The notes below the pieces were generated by a model. That model was not told the origin of the DNA and searched no databases. It saw nothing but the letters and a program-made list of their open reading frames with translations. A DNA stretch of 44,647 nucleotides, taken from assembly GCA_002839285.1 (NCBI GenBank), contig PGXT01000041.1, forward strand, positions 1-44,647, read 5' to 3'. This stretch comes from Spirochaetae bacterium HGW-Spirochaetae-5. GTDB lineage: Bacteria > Spirochaetota > UBA4802 > UBA5550. The position numbers and the translations under genes were made by a program. Positions 24,213 to 32,630 of the stretch are shown one piece after another. Numbering within the stretch: the first letter of the stretch is position 1; each line of letters begins with the position of its first letter.

Positions 24213-26276
24213 CTATTTTCTTGTAAACATTTTAAGGCCTGTACTTCTCTCTATATCCATCCCTGCGTCAACGAGTGCTCTGGCAAAACCCTCACGATCT
24301 ACTATAGCACCCTCTACATATATATTTACCGTAGCTCCGCCGGATCCTCCGATTGTGGCCTCTCCTCTTCTTACAGAGTCAGAGAATGTTTTCGGGACAA
24401 TCATTTCATCTTTGTGGATCTGTGCTGTCATATCGCGCGGGACCGCCCAGGTACCGACCGCATATGAAGGGAGAGGCTGTTCTTTTATTAACTTAAGCTT
24501 CGCCATACCCAGCGCAGTTGTTCCTATCGCCGCAGAATATGCAAGAGGAACAGTCCAGGGCATTGAGGGCTGTACAATTGCTCTGAATGTCTGAAGAGCA
24601 GCTGCAGGTGTATTTATTAAGACATCAGCAATAGCAAGTTTCTTCTGCATTTCAGCGGATTCCCTTGCCAGCTTTCTCTTTTCTTTTTCAGCTTTATCAA
24701 TAACTGACTTTTCATCCCGTGCCCGTTTTTCGTCCAAAGCTTTCAATTTAGCGTTTTTTTCTTCTGTTGATAAGACTGAGTTTTCAATAGCCAGCTTTTC
24801 CGCTTCGTATGTTTCGCTTATCGCTTCAAGCTGTTTCTGTGTTCTGTTGTCAATTTCCGCATTGTGGTTGGCAGTGTTCATTGCATAAAGCTGGGAGAGC
24901 TCACTATTGAACCCCGAGACCACTGATGTAACGGAAACTCCGTAACTGCCGATATTAAAAGGATCTTCTTGTTCTGCTTTATTTTCTTTAACTCCGGTAG
25001 ATCCTCCGGAAGAGGTAGGTAAAGGGTTGTCTTTCTTTTCTTTGTTCCTTTTATTAATTTCTGCATTTATCTCTTTTTCTGTTTTAAGCATACTCTCCTG
25101 AATTTTTAATACTGCATTATTTGCTTCAGTTTCACTTTCAAGAGCAGTAGCGGTATTTTTATACCTCTCCTGCAAATCTTTCTTTTGTATTGCAAGTAAT
25201 AATGTCATTCTTTCAAGATTGGCAATTGCTTCCTGATCACCTTTTTTTGCTTTTTCCTGAGTCTCCTGTACGAGAGTTTTGTTTTTTTCATATGCTGCTC
25301 TTAGTTTTCTATTATGCTCCATTATCTTTTCATTTTCTTTTGTAATGGAATTCTTATTTAAATACGCGATAAGCAGTGCTATACTGTTAATCGTGTCACC
25401 TATAAATTTAACGAGGCCTTTTAACATCGAAGCAAATATCCCGCCATCCTTCGAAGCTGACAAAAAAGCCAGACCCAGATTAGACATTGCAGGGAGTAAA
25501 TCTTCGCCGATTCCAGCTTTAAAATCTTTAATTCTTGAATCGATTCGTCTTTGTATGTTTGCATATGAGTCAAAGCTTCTGGCCATGTCGCCTATAGCGT
25601 TGCCGGATTGAGCGTATGCAATCGCAAGAGTTGCCTCTGCCTTTGCCTGCTGTAATGATAAACCTGTTAAATTACTTTTATTTCGTGCCTGAAGCTCTGC
25701 TTTTATCATCTCTTCAGATACTACTATTCCGTAAGCTTTAAGAGCCTCTCTTTCACCTGTTAAAGCACTTGTCAATGCGGCAATTGCTCTCTCCGCTCCC
25801 CCTTCGACATTTGAAAGTGAAGCAAGGTCAATCCCCAGCTGTGCTACGGAGTTTGACAGATCCAGCGCTTTATCTGACTGCATACCAAGACCCGTAAGAA
25901 TGTCCCCGGTCCCAGCAAGAAAAGCCATAGCCTCCTCAGTGGCGAGCCCGTAAGATTCAACAAGAGTCTTTGCAAACGCCATTGCCTGAGTTCTTGAATT
26001 TTTAAATACTACATCAAATTTATTCTGCGTCTCCTGCAGTTTGGAAGCATACTCAATACACTCCCCTAAGACCTGCCCCACTTTTGTGAAAGCATAAACA
26101 ACGGAAAGAGCTACCGCGGTGGTTGCCATCCAGGATGATTTTAATTTAGAGAAAGCACTTTCTGACTTCTGAGCTTTATCCCCGATTTTACCCAGGGCGT
26201 CTGAGGATTCTTTGGCTCTGGTTTTAAACTCGCCGTTTTCGAGATATATTTCAAATAAGACTTTCTGGTCAGCCAT
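24213..26276 (-). CDS. Tail tape measure protein, 687 aa
   Basis: Long alpha-helical protein with several hydrophobic segments (about 50-75, WMATTAVALSVVYAFTK, and about 275-310) and coiled-coil stretches rich in Lys and Glu near 360-410 and 460-560. TMPs set tail length and are threaded into the host envelope. It starts immediately after the frameshifted tail chaperones and precedes the tail-tip gene, the standard order for siphophages. At 687 aa it implies a tail of roughly 100 nm, if the usual 0.15 nm per residue holds. Confidence 0.85.
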   Translation of the reverse strand: MADQKVLFEIYLENGEFKTRAKESSDALGKIGDKAQKSESAFSKLKSSWMATTAVALSVVYAFTKVGQVLGECIEYASKLQETQNKFDVVFKNSRTQAMAFAKTLVESYGLATEEAMAFLAGTGDILTGLGMQSDKALDLSNSVAQLGIDLASLSNVEGGAERAIAALTSALTGEREALKAYGIVVSEEMIKAELQARNKSNLTGLSLQQAKAEATLAIAYAQSGNAIGDMARSFDSYANIQRRIDSRIKDFKAGIGEDLLPAMSNLGLAFLSASKDGGIFASMLKGLVKFIGDTINSIALLIAYLNKNSITKENEKIMEHNRKLRAAYEKNKTLVQETQEKAKKGDQEAIANLERMTLLLAIQKKDLQERYKNTATALESETEANNAVLKIQESMLKTEKEINAEINKRNKEKKDNPLPTSSGGSTGVKENKAEQEDPFNIGSYGVSVTSVVSGFNSELSQLYAMNTANHNAEIDNRTQKQLEAISETYEAEKLAIENSVLSTEEKNAKLKALDEKRARDEKSVIDKAEKEKRKLARESAEMQKKLAIADVLINTPAAALQTFRAIVQPSMPWTVPLAYSAAIGTTALGMAKLKLIKEQPLPSYAVGTWAVPRDMTAQIHKDEMIVPKTFSDSVRRGEATIGGSGGATVNIYVEGAIVDREGFARALVDAGMDIERSTGLKMFTRK

Positions 26277-26977
26277 TTATCCCTCCATAAACCTGTTTTC
26301 AGGATCTATCTTTACAGGCTTACTGCTCTCCTGCTTTTTCTGTCTTGCTTCTATCGAGTTAAAGAATTCCTTGTATCGTGTTATCCCTTTATCTTTCCCT
26401 TCTTCAAAAACCTTCATCCCGTTTGCCTGGAGAAGTTCGCACTGCCATAACATCTGTTCAAATCTTGCATTTTCTATCTGTTTCAGGGCTCTGGTTACAT
26501 CGAGCTCTCTGATCTCTTTCATTGAGTATCCTATCTGCTTCAGCTTCAGCACCTGAAAATTAACTGTCTCCTGCAGCTGAAGGTAAAACTCGACTATTGT
26601 TACTGAATCGTTATTTCCTGTTTTTTTTTACAATCCTCTTCTGTCTGCCCCTCTGCTTTCAGATCGAGCACAAACCGGCTTACAAACTGGATCACATCCG
26701 GGAGCTCATCATACAGTAGAGAATCCGCCATGTGCCGCTTAGACCTGAAGGGCTTCCGCAACGGCCAAACCCCCGATTTATCAAGACACTTCCAGAGTAC
26801 GGTAAAAAAGAACTCGTTAGGGATAACCATCTGTTTAAGGGCTATATCCTTTTTCTTGAACTTCTTCAGCTCCTTGTTGAAAGCTTTAAAGAATCCGAAA
26901 ACATGCTTATACTTTACCCGGACAGACCGTTCTGCTCCGCCTATTTTAATGAACTTAATTGACCCTTCTTCTCTCAC
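26277..26977 (-). CDS. Tail assembly chaperone GT, made by -1 frameshift
   Basis: The upstream ORF (26600-26977) ends in KKKQEITIQ. Just before its stop lies a run of nine A (plus-strand Ts 26621-26629). Slipping back one base there leads into a frame that is open all the way (TGNNDSVTIVEFYLQLQETV) into the next ORF (26277-26552, LKLKQIGYSMKEIREL). The downstream frame has only a GTG as an internal start and no ribosome site, so the fusion is the likely main product. This is the classic G-GT arrangement before a tape measure gene. Confidence 0.85.
26600..26977 (-). CDS. Tail assembly chaperone G, 125 aa
   Basis: The unshifted product: a basic helical protein (FFKAFNKELKKFKKKDIALK near residues 30-49). 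It starts at GTG 26977 after AGAGG. It lies between the tail tube and the tape measure, the usual place for G/GT chaperones, which hold the tape measure until the tube assembles. The last codons contain the slippery A run described for the fusion product. Confidence 0.8.
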   Translation of the reverse strand: MREEGSIKFIKIGGAERSVRVKYKHVFGFFKAFNKELKKFKKKDIALKQMVIPNEFFFTVLWKCLDKSGVWPLRKPFRSKRHMADSLLYDELPDVIQFVSRFVLDLKAEGQTEEDCKKKQEITIQ

Positions 26978-27022
26978 AAATTACCTCTTTAAAATGTCAG
27001 GGGAGACTTGCTCCCCCGATAA

Positions 27023-27892
27023 TTAAGCTGCACAAATCCAGTAAGCAACATCGCTCTTAAGTGAATCGTCCGGATCAACAAACTTAACAGGAACAAGCGT
27101 TCCCGATGCAGTTGCGTTTGCCGAAAGAGTTATCACAAGTGACGCGATAGTTTTTATTGTTGTCCCTGCAGGAATTCCGGCACCATAAGCAAGCATACCC
27201 ACTTCCAGACCTGTGGCAGATGCCACTGTAATTTCATCATCAGTTGATGTCACAGTTGCGGTTGTGCTTATTTCACCGTAGCATCTCCAGTCAAAGTTGT
27301 TTGCAAGAGGATCGGAATCAACAACAACCTCTGCTTTAAAATCCATGGAAGCATACTCTTTAGATCCCAGAGCAATCTTAACAGATTCTGTAGTGGGGAT
27401 TGACTTTCTTATTCTAAGCTCAAGATTCTTCCCGTTTGCGGTTTTCCCTTTGATGATAATTGCAAGCTGAATCTGTGTCGGTGACTCAGATCCTATGTGC
27501 ACATAATTTTCACCGGAGCCGGCTTCAATTATACCTTCCTGCAGCAGGGCAAGAGTTTCAGGCTGCAGCTGCTTGATTTTGCACTCAAAGAATCTCTTTA
27601 CGCTTACAACTTTCTTTGCAATGAGAGTTTCCGGAATCCCTGTTCTGAATTCTGCATACTCTTTCTCCTGGTTAAATGACTTCTCAATCTCTGCATATCC
27701 TAAAGGCTTGAATTCAGTCCATGACACATCTCCAAGGACCTTTACCCAGATTTCAGGATCATCGAGAAACAGAAAGTCATCATTTTTGGCGAAATTCGCC
27801 GGTGAGATATTGTATTCGTTTGACATAAACTTGATGATTGAATTCACCCACATCATAAAGAATGCTACGAATAACATCTTAAATAGTTTCAT
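27023..27892 (-). CDS. Major tail tube protein, with unusual hydrophobic N-terminus
   Basis: Residues 23 onward (MSNEYNISPANFAKNDDF) look like a tail tube protein, with a C-terminal Ig-like or Hoc-type segment (ATVTSTDDEITVASATGLEV, about 212-231). But the best ribosome site (AAAGGAG, eight bases before ATG 27892) serves an upstream ATG, adding 22 residues of strong membrane-like character (MLFVAFFMMWVNSIIKF). Either translation starts at M23 (27826), which has no clear site, or the protein carries a cleaved or unusual leader. Order in the cluster supports tail tube. Confidence 0.75.
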   Translation of the reverse strand: MKLFKMLFVAFFMMWVNSIIKFMSNEYNISPANFAKNDDFLFLDDPEIWVKVLGDVSWTEFKPLGYAEIEKSFNQEKEYAEFRTGIPETLIAKKVVSVKRFFECKIKQLQPETLALLQEGIIEAGSGENYVHIGSESPTQIQLAIIIKGKTANGKNLELRIRKSIPTTESVKIALGSKEYASMDFKAEVVVDSDPLANNFDWRCYGEISTTATVTSTDDEITVASATGLEVGMLAYGAGIPAGTTIKTIASLVITLSANATASGTLVPVKFVDPDDSLKSDVAYWICAA

Positions 27893-27912
27893 CTCTTTAC
27901 TCCTTTGTTATT

Positions 27913-28359
27913 TTACTTAAAAACGTCTTTTGTTAAAGTGAGCTCTGTTTCAAGCCCCAGTTTTACGCTGTTGTCCTTTGTTAGTTTTACAAGTTTTGAT
28001 TCCACCGGTTTATCATCAATAGCCCGGACAATCCCTCCGAATGTCCTGTCTGTCTCTATGATATTCCACAGATATGTTGACAGTCCCCAGACTGAGTTTG
28101 TGCCGTGAAGAATATCTCTCAGAAGTTTGGCATCCTGAATAATTATTATAGTTATATCAAAAGACTGCCTGTATGCTTTATCAAAACTGAATCCCGGAAG
28201 CGGAGTTTTTCGCTCTCTGAATCCAAGGATGTCAACTGCCGGCATTTTGTTCTCTTTTATCAGATCATCCACATATTCCGAATATGTAATAATTTTGAAT
28301 TTAGATAATGTATCACCCGCAGTGATGAAATCAGCTACACCCTTGAGTATATTATTCAT
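27913..28359 (-). CDS. Putative tail terminator protein, 148 aa
   Basis: Placed between the HK97 gp10-like gene and the tail tube gene, the usual slot for the tail terminator that caps the tube and joins it to the head. Content fits a small alpha/beta protein: QSFDITIIIIQDAKLLRD in the middle and a charged C-terminus. No motif allows certain naming. Overlaps its upstream neighbour by eight bases. Confidence 0.6.
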   Translation of the reverse strand: MNNILKGVADFITAGDTLSKFKIITYSEYVDDLIKENKMPAVDILGFRERKTPLPGFSFDKAYRQSFDITIIIIQDAKLLRDILHGTNSVWGLSTYLWNIIETDRTFGGIVRAIDDKPVESKLVKLTKDNSVKLGLETELTLTKDVFK

Positions 28360-28792
28360 TTCTAGCCTTCCCTAAAATAACGTTTACAATGTCTCTTCCA
28401 AGACCTCTCAGCCATTCCTGCGATGTAATACCGATCTTTCTTGTTCTTGTAAAATCAATTGATTCAACAGGAGCAATCTTCCAGATCATACCAGTGGGAA
28501 GATAAACTTTAATTGCATCAACAGAAGCAGCTTGCATGAGAGATGAGGAATATACCCCAATGTTTCTGGGAGCCCCTTCTGATATTTTAAAATTTTCCCA
28601 AGCTTTTGATATAGCTTTCCACTTGTTGGGATTACTTGAATCAAATTCATGCTGTACTTCTTTAACCAGATCATCATCGAGGCTTCTTAAAAACGGTCTC
28701 ATGTCAGACGCCCGGACAGACATGTCATTAATGTAATCTTTAGCAGCATTGAGTGACTTTATTCCGGTTGAAGGATTCATTGTTATAAACAT
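28352..28792 (-). CDS. HK97 gp10 / virion-morphogenesis-like protein, 146 aa
   Basis: The pattern LVKEVQHEFDSSNPNKWKAI (about 45-64) followed by SSSLMQAASVDAIKVYLP and a terminal RGLGRDIVNVIL resembles phage head-tail joining proteins of the gp10/Mu gpG type. Its place after the connector genes agrees. The family call is by eye; a head-tail completion role is inferred. Confidence 0.65.
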   Translation of the reverse strand: MFITMNPSTGIKSLNAAKDYINDMSVRASDMRPFLRSLDDDLVKEVQHEFDSSNPNKWKAISKAWENFKISEGAPRNIGVYSSSLMQAASVDAIKVYLPTGMIWKIAPVESIDFTRTRKIGITSQEWLRGLGRDIVNVILGKARNE

Positions 28793-29356
28793 TTAGTATC
28801 TCCCTATGCTTATAGAAGACCGTTTGTTTCTTCCGTAATAAGTATCCATATCTGAAGAGAAATAAACACGCTCATACTCTGCTACGTTAGCCAGGGCAGT
28901 TCTTGAATACTCCTCCGCAGTGTAAAGCTTCCCGGACTTCTCTACTCCAATTGTTCTTGAAGAGAAATCCAGAGTTGATTTATACATCTCTGTCTCATTT
29001 CTCAATGACCATGCGATTAAAAACTTACTCGCTACAAAGTAGCATTCAGCATAAAAAAGCCGTTTCTGATTAGCTGTGTACGATTCAAAAGATATCCCCT
29101 GTATAACCGCATATTCAGCGGAGGGGACAATCTTCAGCATTTCTGCCAGATACACTTCTTCGGAGATGGTAATCAGATCGACCTGCATAAGTTCTGAGGC
29201 AGTCTTGTCTATAACCTGTACAGTAGTTGTAACCTCATCAGGAGGCTCTCCCGTGGTTACAGTCTCCTCTTTGTAAGTATCCTCATACTTATACACCGTA
29301 GGATCATCAAGAAGCTTGAGAATCTGAATCAGTGCGTTAGTTTCGTTTAGAAACAT
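28793..29356 (-). CDS. Head-tail connector-like protein, 187 aa
   Basis: Mostly helical protein (LFYAECYFVASKFLIAWSLR, about 110-129) with an acidic segment near the N-terminus (YKYEDTYKEETVTTGEPPDE). It sits between the minor capsid protein and the gp10-like gene, where the adaptor that attaches to the portal is normally encoded. It starts three bases after the stop of the upstream gene. No signature residues. Confidence 0.55.
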   Translation of the reverse strand: MFLNETNALIQILKLLDDPTVYKYEDTYKEETVTTGEPPDEVTTTVQVIDKTASELMQVDLITISEEVYLAEMLKIVPSAEYAVIQGISFESYTANQKRLFYAECYFVASKFLIAWSLRNETEMYKSTLDFSSRTIGVEKSGKLYTAEEYSRTALANVAEYERVYFSSDMDTYYGRNKRSSISIGRY

Positions 29357-29359
29357 GGT

Positions 29360-30409
29360 TTACACCTCCACCGGATACACCTGGTCAGTTAACCCGGCGA
29401 TATTTACAAGTTTATTGACTTTGTTAATAATCTCATCACTGGCTCTCTTGATAGAGTGCCTGCAATGACGGCTTATCTCAAGTGAGTGTTCAGCCCTTGC
29501 CCGGTCTACAGACCAGATTTTTAAGACGTTGGCCACATGCTGAGAAGTAGCCAGGAGAGGAACGCCCCAGAGGGTTGACTGCATAATATGTTCACATGAA
29601 GGATTAGCCTCTTCAACGTTTCTGTGATCACGGAGATAGAATTCAACAACCGGCTCATTTAAGTATTTAGCCGTAAATTCCACGCTGTCACGGTCCACGT
29701 TTTTAAGAGTTTCAGAGACAGACATCTCTGTATAATCATCCAGTGTATAAGTCCGGAAAGTTTCGTTTCCTGCAGAGTTCAGGAATGTGCGTGATTTAAG
29801 CACTCTTCCGTCTTTAAGCATCTTTTCAAGCTGAGGGAACTTCTTGAGCATATTCTGTTCAAACATAAGCTTCTCTCTGGCAATAGCACCCTCCATGCCT
29901 CCGATCTCATTCATCAGCATAAGCTGTCTGTTTCTGATAATCATCTCCCTCTGCAGCTTCCGGGTATAATTCAGAACATCAGCCCTGGTGTTTGCCATAG
30001 CCCCCTCGATGCGGGCATTAAACTCAGAGATAAGCTTTTCTGTGATCATCTTCTGGACTTTGGGATTGCTGCCGATAATGTCAGCTGCTCCCCCTGAAAC
30101 CAGATCCGCAATGATCGCATAGTTTGCTTTTAAAGTGTTCTCGTAAGCGTTGCTCGAAAAAATAAAAGTATTCTCTACAGTGAGTAATTCCTTATTCATA
30201 AGTTCAGAGCTTAAAGCAATATTCAGAGTATCAGCAATGAGATTGTTAAGACTGGCGTTCATCCTTAAAACATAATCTTTCATGAATAGATTAATCACCT
30301 GCTCAATCTCATCGAAGGTTGTAGCCCTGCTGATAATTTCATTGTACTTCGCTTCATCCTGCGGAGTGACATCAAATTTCTGGAATAAGAGCTTATAGTT
30401 CTTTGCCAT
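29360..30409 (-). CDS. Minor capsid / head morphogenesis-like protein, 349 aa
   Basis: Long helical N-terminal part (about 1-200), then a compact C-terminal region with FRTYTLDDYTEMSVSETLKN and YLRDHRNVEEANPSCEHIMQ, reminiscent of the C-terminus of minor capsid protein 2 and Mu gpF-like proteins, in which a His and a Cys-rich SCEH-type motif are present. Such proteins sit near the portal vertex. The match is partial, so treat it as a likely head protein of uncertain family. Confidence 0.6.
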   Translation of the reverse strand: MAKNYKLLFQKFDVTPQDEAKYNEIISRATTFDEIEQVINLFMKDYVLRMNASLNNLIADTLNIALSSELMNKELLTVENTFIFSSNAYENTLKANYAIIADLVSGGAADIIGSNPKVQKMITEKLISEFNARIEGAMANTRADVLNYTRKLQREMIIRNRQLMLMNEIGGMEGAIAREKLMFEQNMLKKFPQLEKMLKDGRVLKSRTFLNSAGNETFRTYTLDDYTEMSVSETLKNVDRDSVEFTAKYLNEPVVEFYLRDHRNVEEANPSCEHIMQSTLWGVPLLATSQHVANVLKIWSVDRARAEHSLEISRHCRHSIKRASDEIINKVNKLVNIAGLTDQVYPVEV

Positions 30410-30413
30410 AAGA

Positions 30414-30644
30414 TTACTCTATCTCTTCCCCTGCATCTGAGTTTTCAGGATCTATCTCCGGAAGAGGAATCCCCTCTCCGTCAACTTCCAGAACTTCATC
30501 TCCCTGAGGATCAGAATCTCCCTGATCTTCCGCAGGCCTGTACCGCTTATCTGTTCTGAGAAGATTCTGCGCCTGGACTTCATCTGCAAAATCCATTACT
30601 ATCTCTTCCCCTTTTACTGTTTTAATTAACTTCATCTTTACCAT
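30414..30644 (-). CDS. Small acidic head-region protein, 76 aa
   Basis: Residues 45-76 are nearly all Asp, Glu, Gly and Pro. It lies just after the coat protein gene, where decoration or adaptor proteins are common. It has no family features. The start follows GGATGGTAAAG, a fair ribosome site. Confidence 0.6.
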   Translation of the reverse strand: MVKMKLIKTVKGEEIVMDFADEVQAQNLLRTDKRYRPAEDQGDSDPQGDEVLEVDGEGIPLPEIDPENSDAGEEIE

Positions 30645-30658
30645 CCTTCAGGTATTAA

Positions 30659-30690
30659 AATCAGCAGGGATTATTTCAGCCCTGCTGATT
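30659..30690 (-). terminator. Hairpin after the coat protein gene
   Basis: AATCAGCAGGG pairs perfectly with CCCTGCTGATT (11 bp) and is followed on the minus strand by TTTTAATA. It lies 22 bases after the coat stop codon and may be a partial terminator or processing site that keeps coat mRNA more abundant than downstream genes. Confidence 0.6.
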
Positions 30691-30711
30691 CATAATTCAA
30701 ACTACATCAGA

Positions 30712-31830
30712 TTATAGATCCTCAATGATTCTGACGATTCTGTTCTGATTAACAAGTTTTGTACCGAAAAGTATATCGGCCTGTACGTTAAGCCCGAGAA
30801 TACCATCGTGGAAAACTGAGAATCTCACAGGGAGCCCGTTGTAGTTGCTTACTGAAGATTTAACGCCTACACCTTCAGGAAGAACACCGTAGCTTCTTGC
30901 TGCCAGAGCCATAGCAGAAGGAACAAGGCAGAGAGCTGACTGAACAGGTGTTATTGTAACCACTTTAGACGCGGCAATCGCAACTGCAAGAGCGGGATAA
31001 ATGCCTATCTTTGTAGTATCTCCAGTTGTCAGAGTGGTTCCTGTAACTGTGTAAACAGTGGTATCATCGGCAATTGTGAGCTTATCCCCGACCCTGATAG
31101 GTGCTGCATCATCGTTGAATCCTGTTACTGTAATCTCAACAGCGGCAAGATCAGCTGCAGCACAAGCACCGGCAACATCAGCAGGAGTGTATTTTGCGAT
31201 AGCGTTATTCTCGTAGAAATTAAAACCCATTCTACGGGTAATCATGCCATCTTTCATAATGTCATCTTTACCGGAATTATCTACTGCCTGAAAAGCATCG
31301 ATCTTTTTAAGAGCACCCATAACATCAGGAGAAGCCACGCAGACTCTTCCAATCTGTCCAACTTCAAGATTAGAGAGCTTTGTTCCGGCACTGACAATAA
31401 AATCCTCAGATATACCGGCGCAGGCATCGATGAAGTGTTTTGCCTTCAGAGCTTCCTTGTAGATCTCTTTGTTCACGGTAAGAAGAAGGCTTTTCACCAT
31501 TCCTACACCGTAGTTCTGAATGAGATCATAAGGTGAAAGAGAGAGCTCTTTTGCTGTGAGGTTGATTGTTTTTCTTTTGGAGAGATTAAGATTAACCTCT
31601 GCCTCTTCCTGTGTAATGCTTGTTGCACCGATCGCAGAGCCCGGTGTAAAATCGTCAGCATCTCCGAAATCATGAGCCAGAGGAACATTAACCTTTGTAC
31701 CGAAACTGGCAACCTGTGCGTCAAAATCTCTTGATATAAGATTCTGCAGGTTATACTCCCCCATATTAAGACTCTGAAAAGATTGAGCCCAGAATTCAGG
31801 GTATAAATAATCTGTGTTTGTATTGCTCAT
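30712..31830 (-). CDS. Major coat protein (P22 gene 5 / HK97-fold type), 372 aa
   Basis: The N-terminus (YPEFWAQSFQSLNMGEYNLQ, about 10-29) and NLISRDFDAQVASFGTKVNV match P22-type coat proteins. An insertion of about 60 residues near 230-290 (DAAPIRVGDKLTIADDTTVY) corresponds to the I-domain. The C-terminus ALAARSYGVLPEGVGVKSSV also fits. It lies between scaffold and connector genes. Confident by sequence style and order. Confidence 0.85.
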   Translation of the reverse strand: MSNTNTDYLYPEFWAQSFQSLNMGEYNLQNLISRDFDAQVASFGTKVNVPLAHDFGDADDFTPGSAIGATSITQEEAEVNLNLSKRKTINLTAKELSLSPYDLIQNYGVGMVKSLLLTVNKEIYKEALKAKHFIDACAGISEDFIVSAGTKLSNLEVGQIGRVCVASPDVMGALKKIDAFQAVDNSGKDDIMKDGMITRRMGFNFYENNAIAKYTPADVAGACAAADLAAVEITVTGFNDDAAPIRVGDKLTIADDTTVYTVTGTTLTTGDTTKIGIYPALAVAIAASKVVTITPVQSALCLVPSAMALAARSYGVLPEGVGVKSSVSNYNGLPVRFSVFHDGILGLNVQADILFGTKLVNQNRIVRIIEDL

Positions 31831-31855
31831 TGTAAATCCTCACTATTTTAAATTT

Positions 31856-32629
31856 TTAATCTGTTAAAGTCGGTTTTAGCCCGGCTTTCATTGCTTCGTT
31901 GTACTCTTTCGCGGCGTCTGAATTAACATCCGCAACCTCTGACCTTTTAAAAGTAGTTCTGAGGTTCTTCTGCTGAGCTCCAGCCACCTTTGTTCCTGCA
32001 CCAGGTTTAAGAGAGGACCTGATAAGGTTTGAGTTTGACGGATCGCTAAGGAAAGATTTAACTGCTTCCTGAACAGTGAGTTTTGCTGATCCTTTTTTAA
32101 AGAAGATGTTTACAGCATCCTCTGCTTCTTCGAACTCCTCTTTATATTCAGCTTTTATTAAGCTTAATACCTGTTTTAAATTGACTACATCATAGTTACC
32201 GATCTCTTTGAAGAGCTCAGTATCCAGGAAGTAGTTCTTAAACTTCCGGTCTTTGTCGTTGGCTCTGTTCTCCAGCTCCGATTCACGCTGTTTCCGCTTC
32301 TGCTCTTCGTGCTCCTGCTTCTCTTTCTCGCTCATCTGTGACAGCTTAAACTCTTCGAACTGGACACGGAAAGAGTTGTTCTCTTCCTCAAACTTTTTAA
32401 GCTTCTCTTTCAGGGTGTGAGTCTCTGTGGCCACTCTCTTGTTGATAGCGTCAACTGCCCCTTTCGGGACCTTAAACCCGTTATAGGTTTCAAATTCCTC
32501 TGCAGGGGGTGGATCTGTCTCCGTAGTTCCTGCAGGGGGAGGAGTTTCCGGATCTGCAAAACGCTGCATGTCAAAATGAGAATCAGCGTCCGGCATATAC
32601 TTACTTAAAAAACTGTACTTTTTATTCAT
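31856..32629 (-). CDS. Scaffolding protein, 257 aa
   Basis: Highly charged coiled-coil protein (LKEKLKKFEEENNSFRVQF, about 75-93; KEKQEHEEQKRKQRESELEN, about 100-119) placed directly before the coat protein gene. An N-terminal Pro-rich region (DPETPPPAGTTETDPPPAEE) and a C-terminal basic-rich tail are typical. It helps coat assembly and is normally removed. Confidence 0.78.
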   Translation of the reverse strand: MNKKYSFLSKYMPDADSHFDMQRFADPETPPPAGTTETDPPPAEEFETYNGFKVPKGAVDAINKRVATETHTLKEKLKKFEEENNSFRVQFEEFKLSQMSEKEKQEHEEQKRKQRESELENRANDKDRKFKNYFLDTELFKEIGNYDVVNLKQVLSLIKAEYKEEFEEAEDAVNIFFKKGSAKLTVQEAVKSFLSDPSNSNLIRSSLKPGAGTKVAGAQQKNLRTTFKRSEVADVNSDAAKEYNEAMKAGLKPTLTD

Positions 32630-32630
32630 G

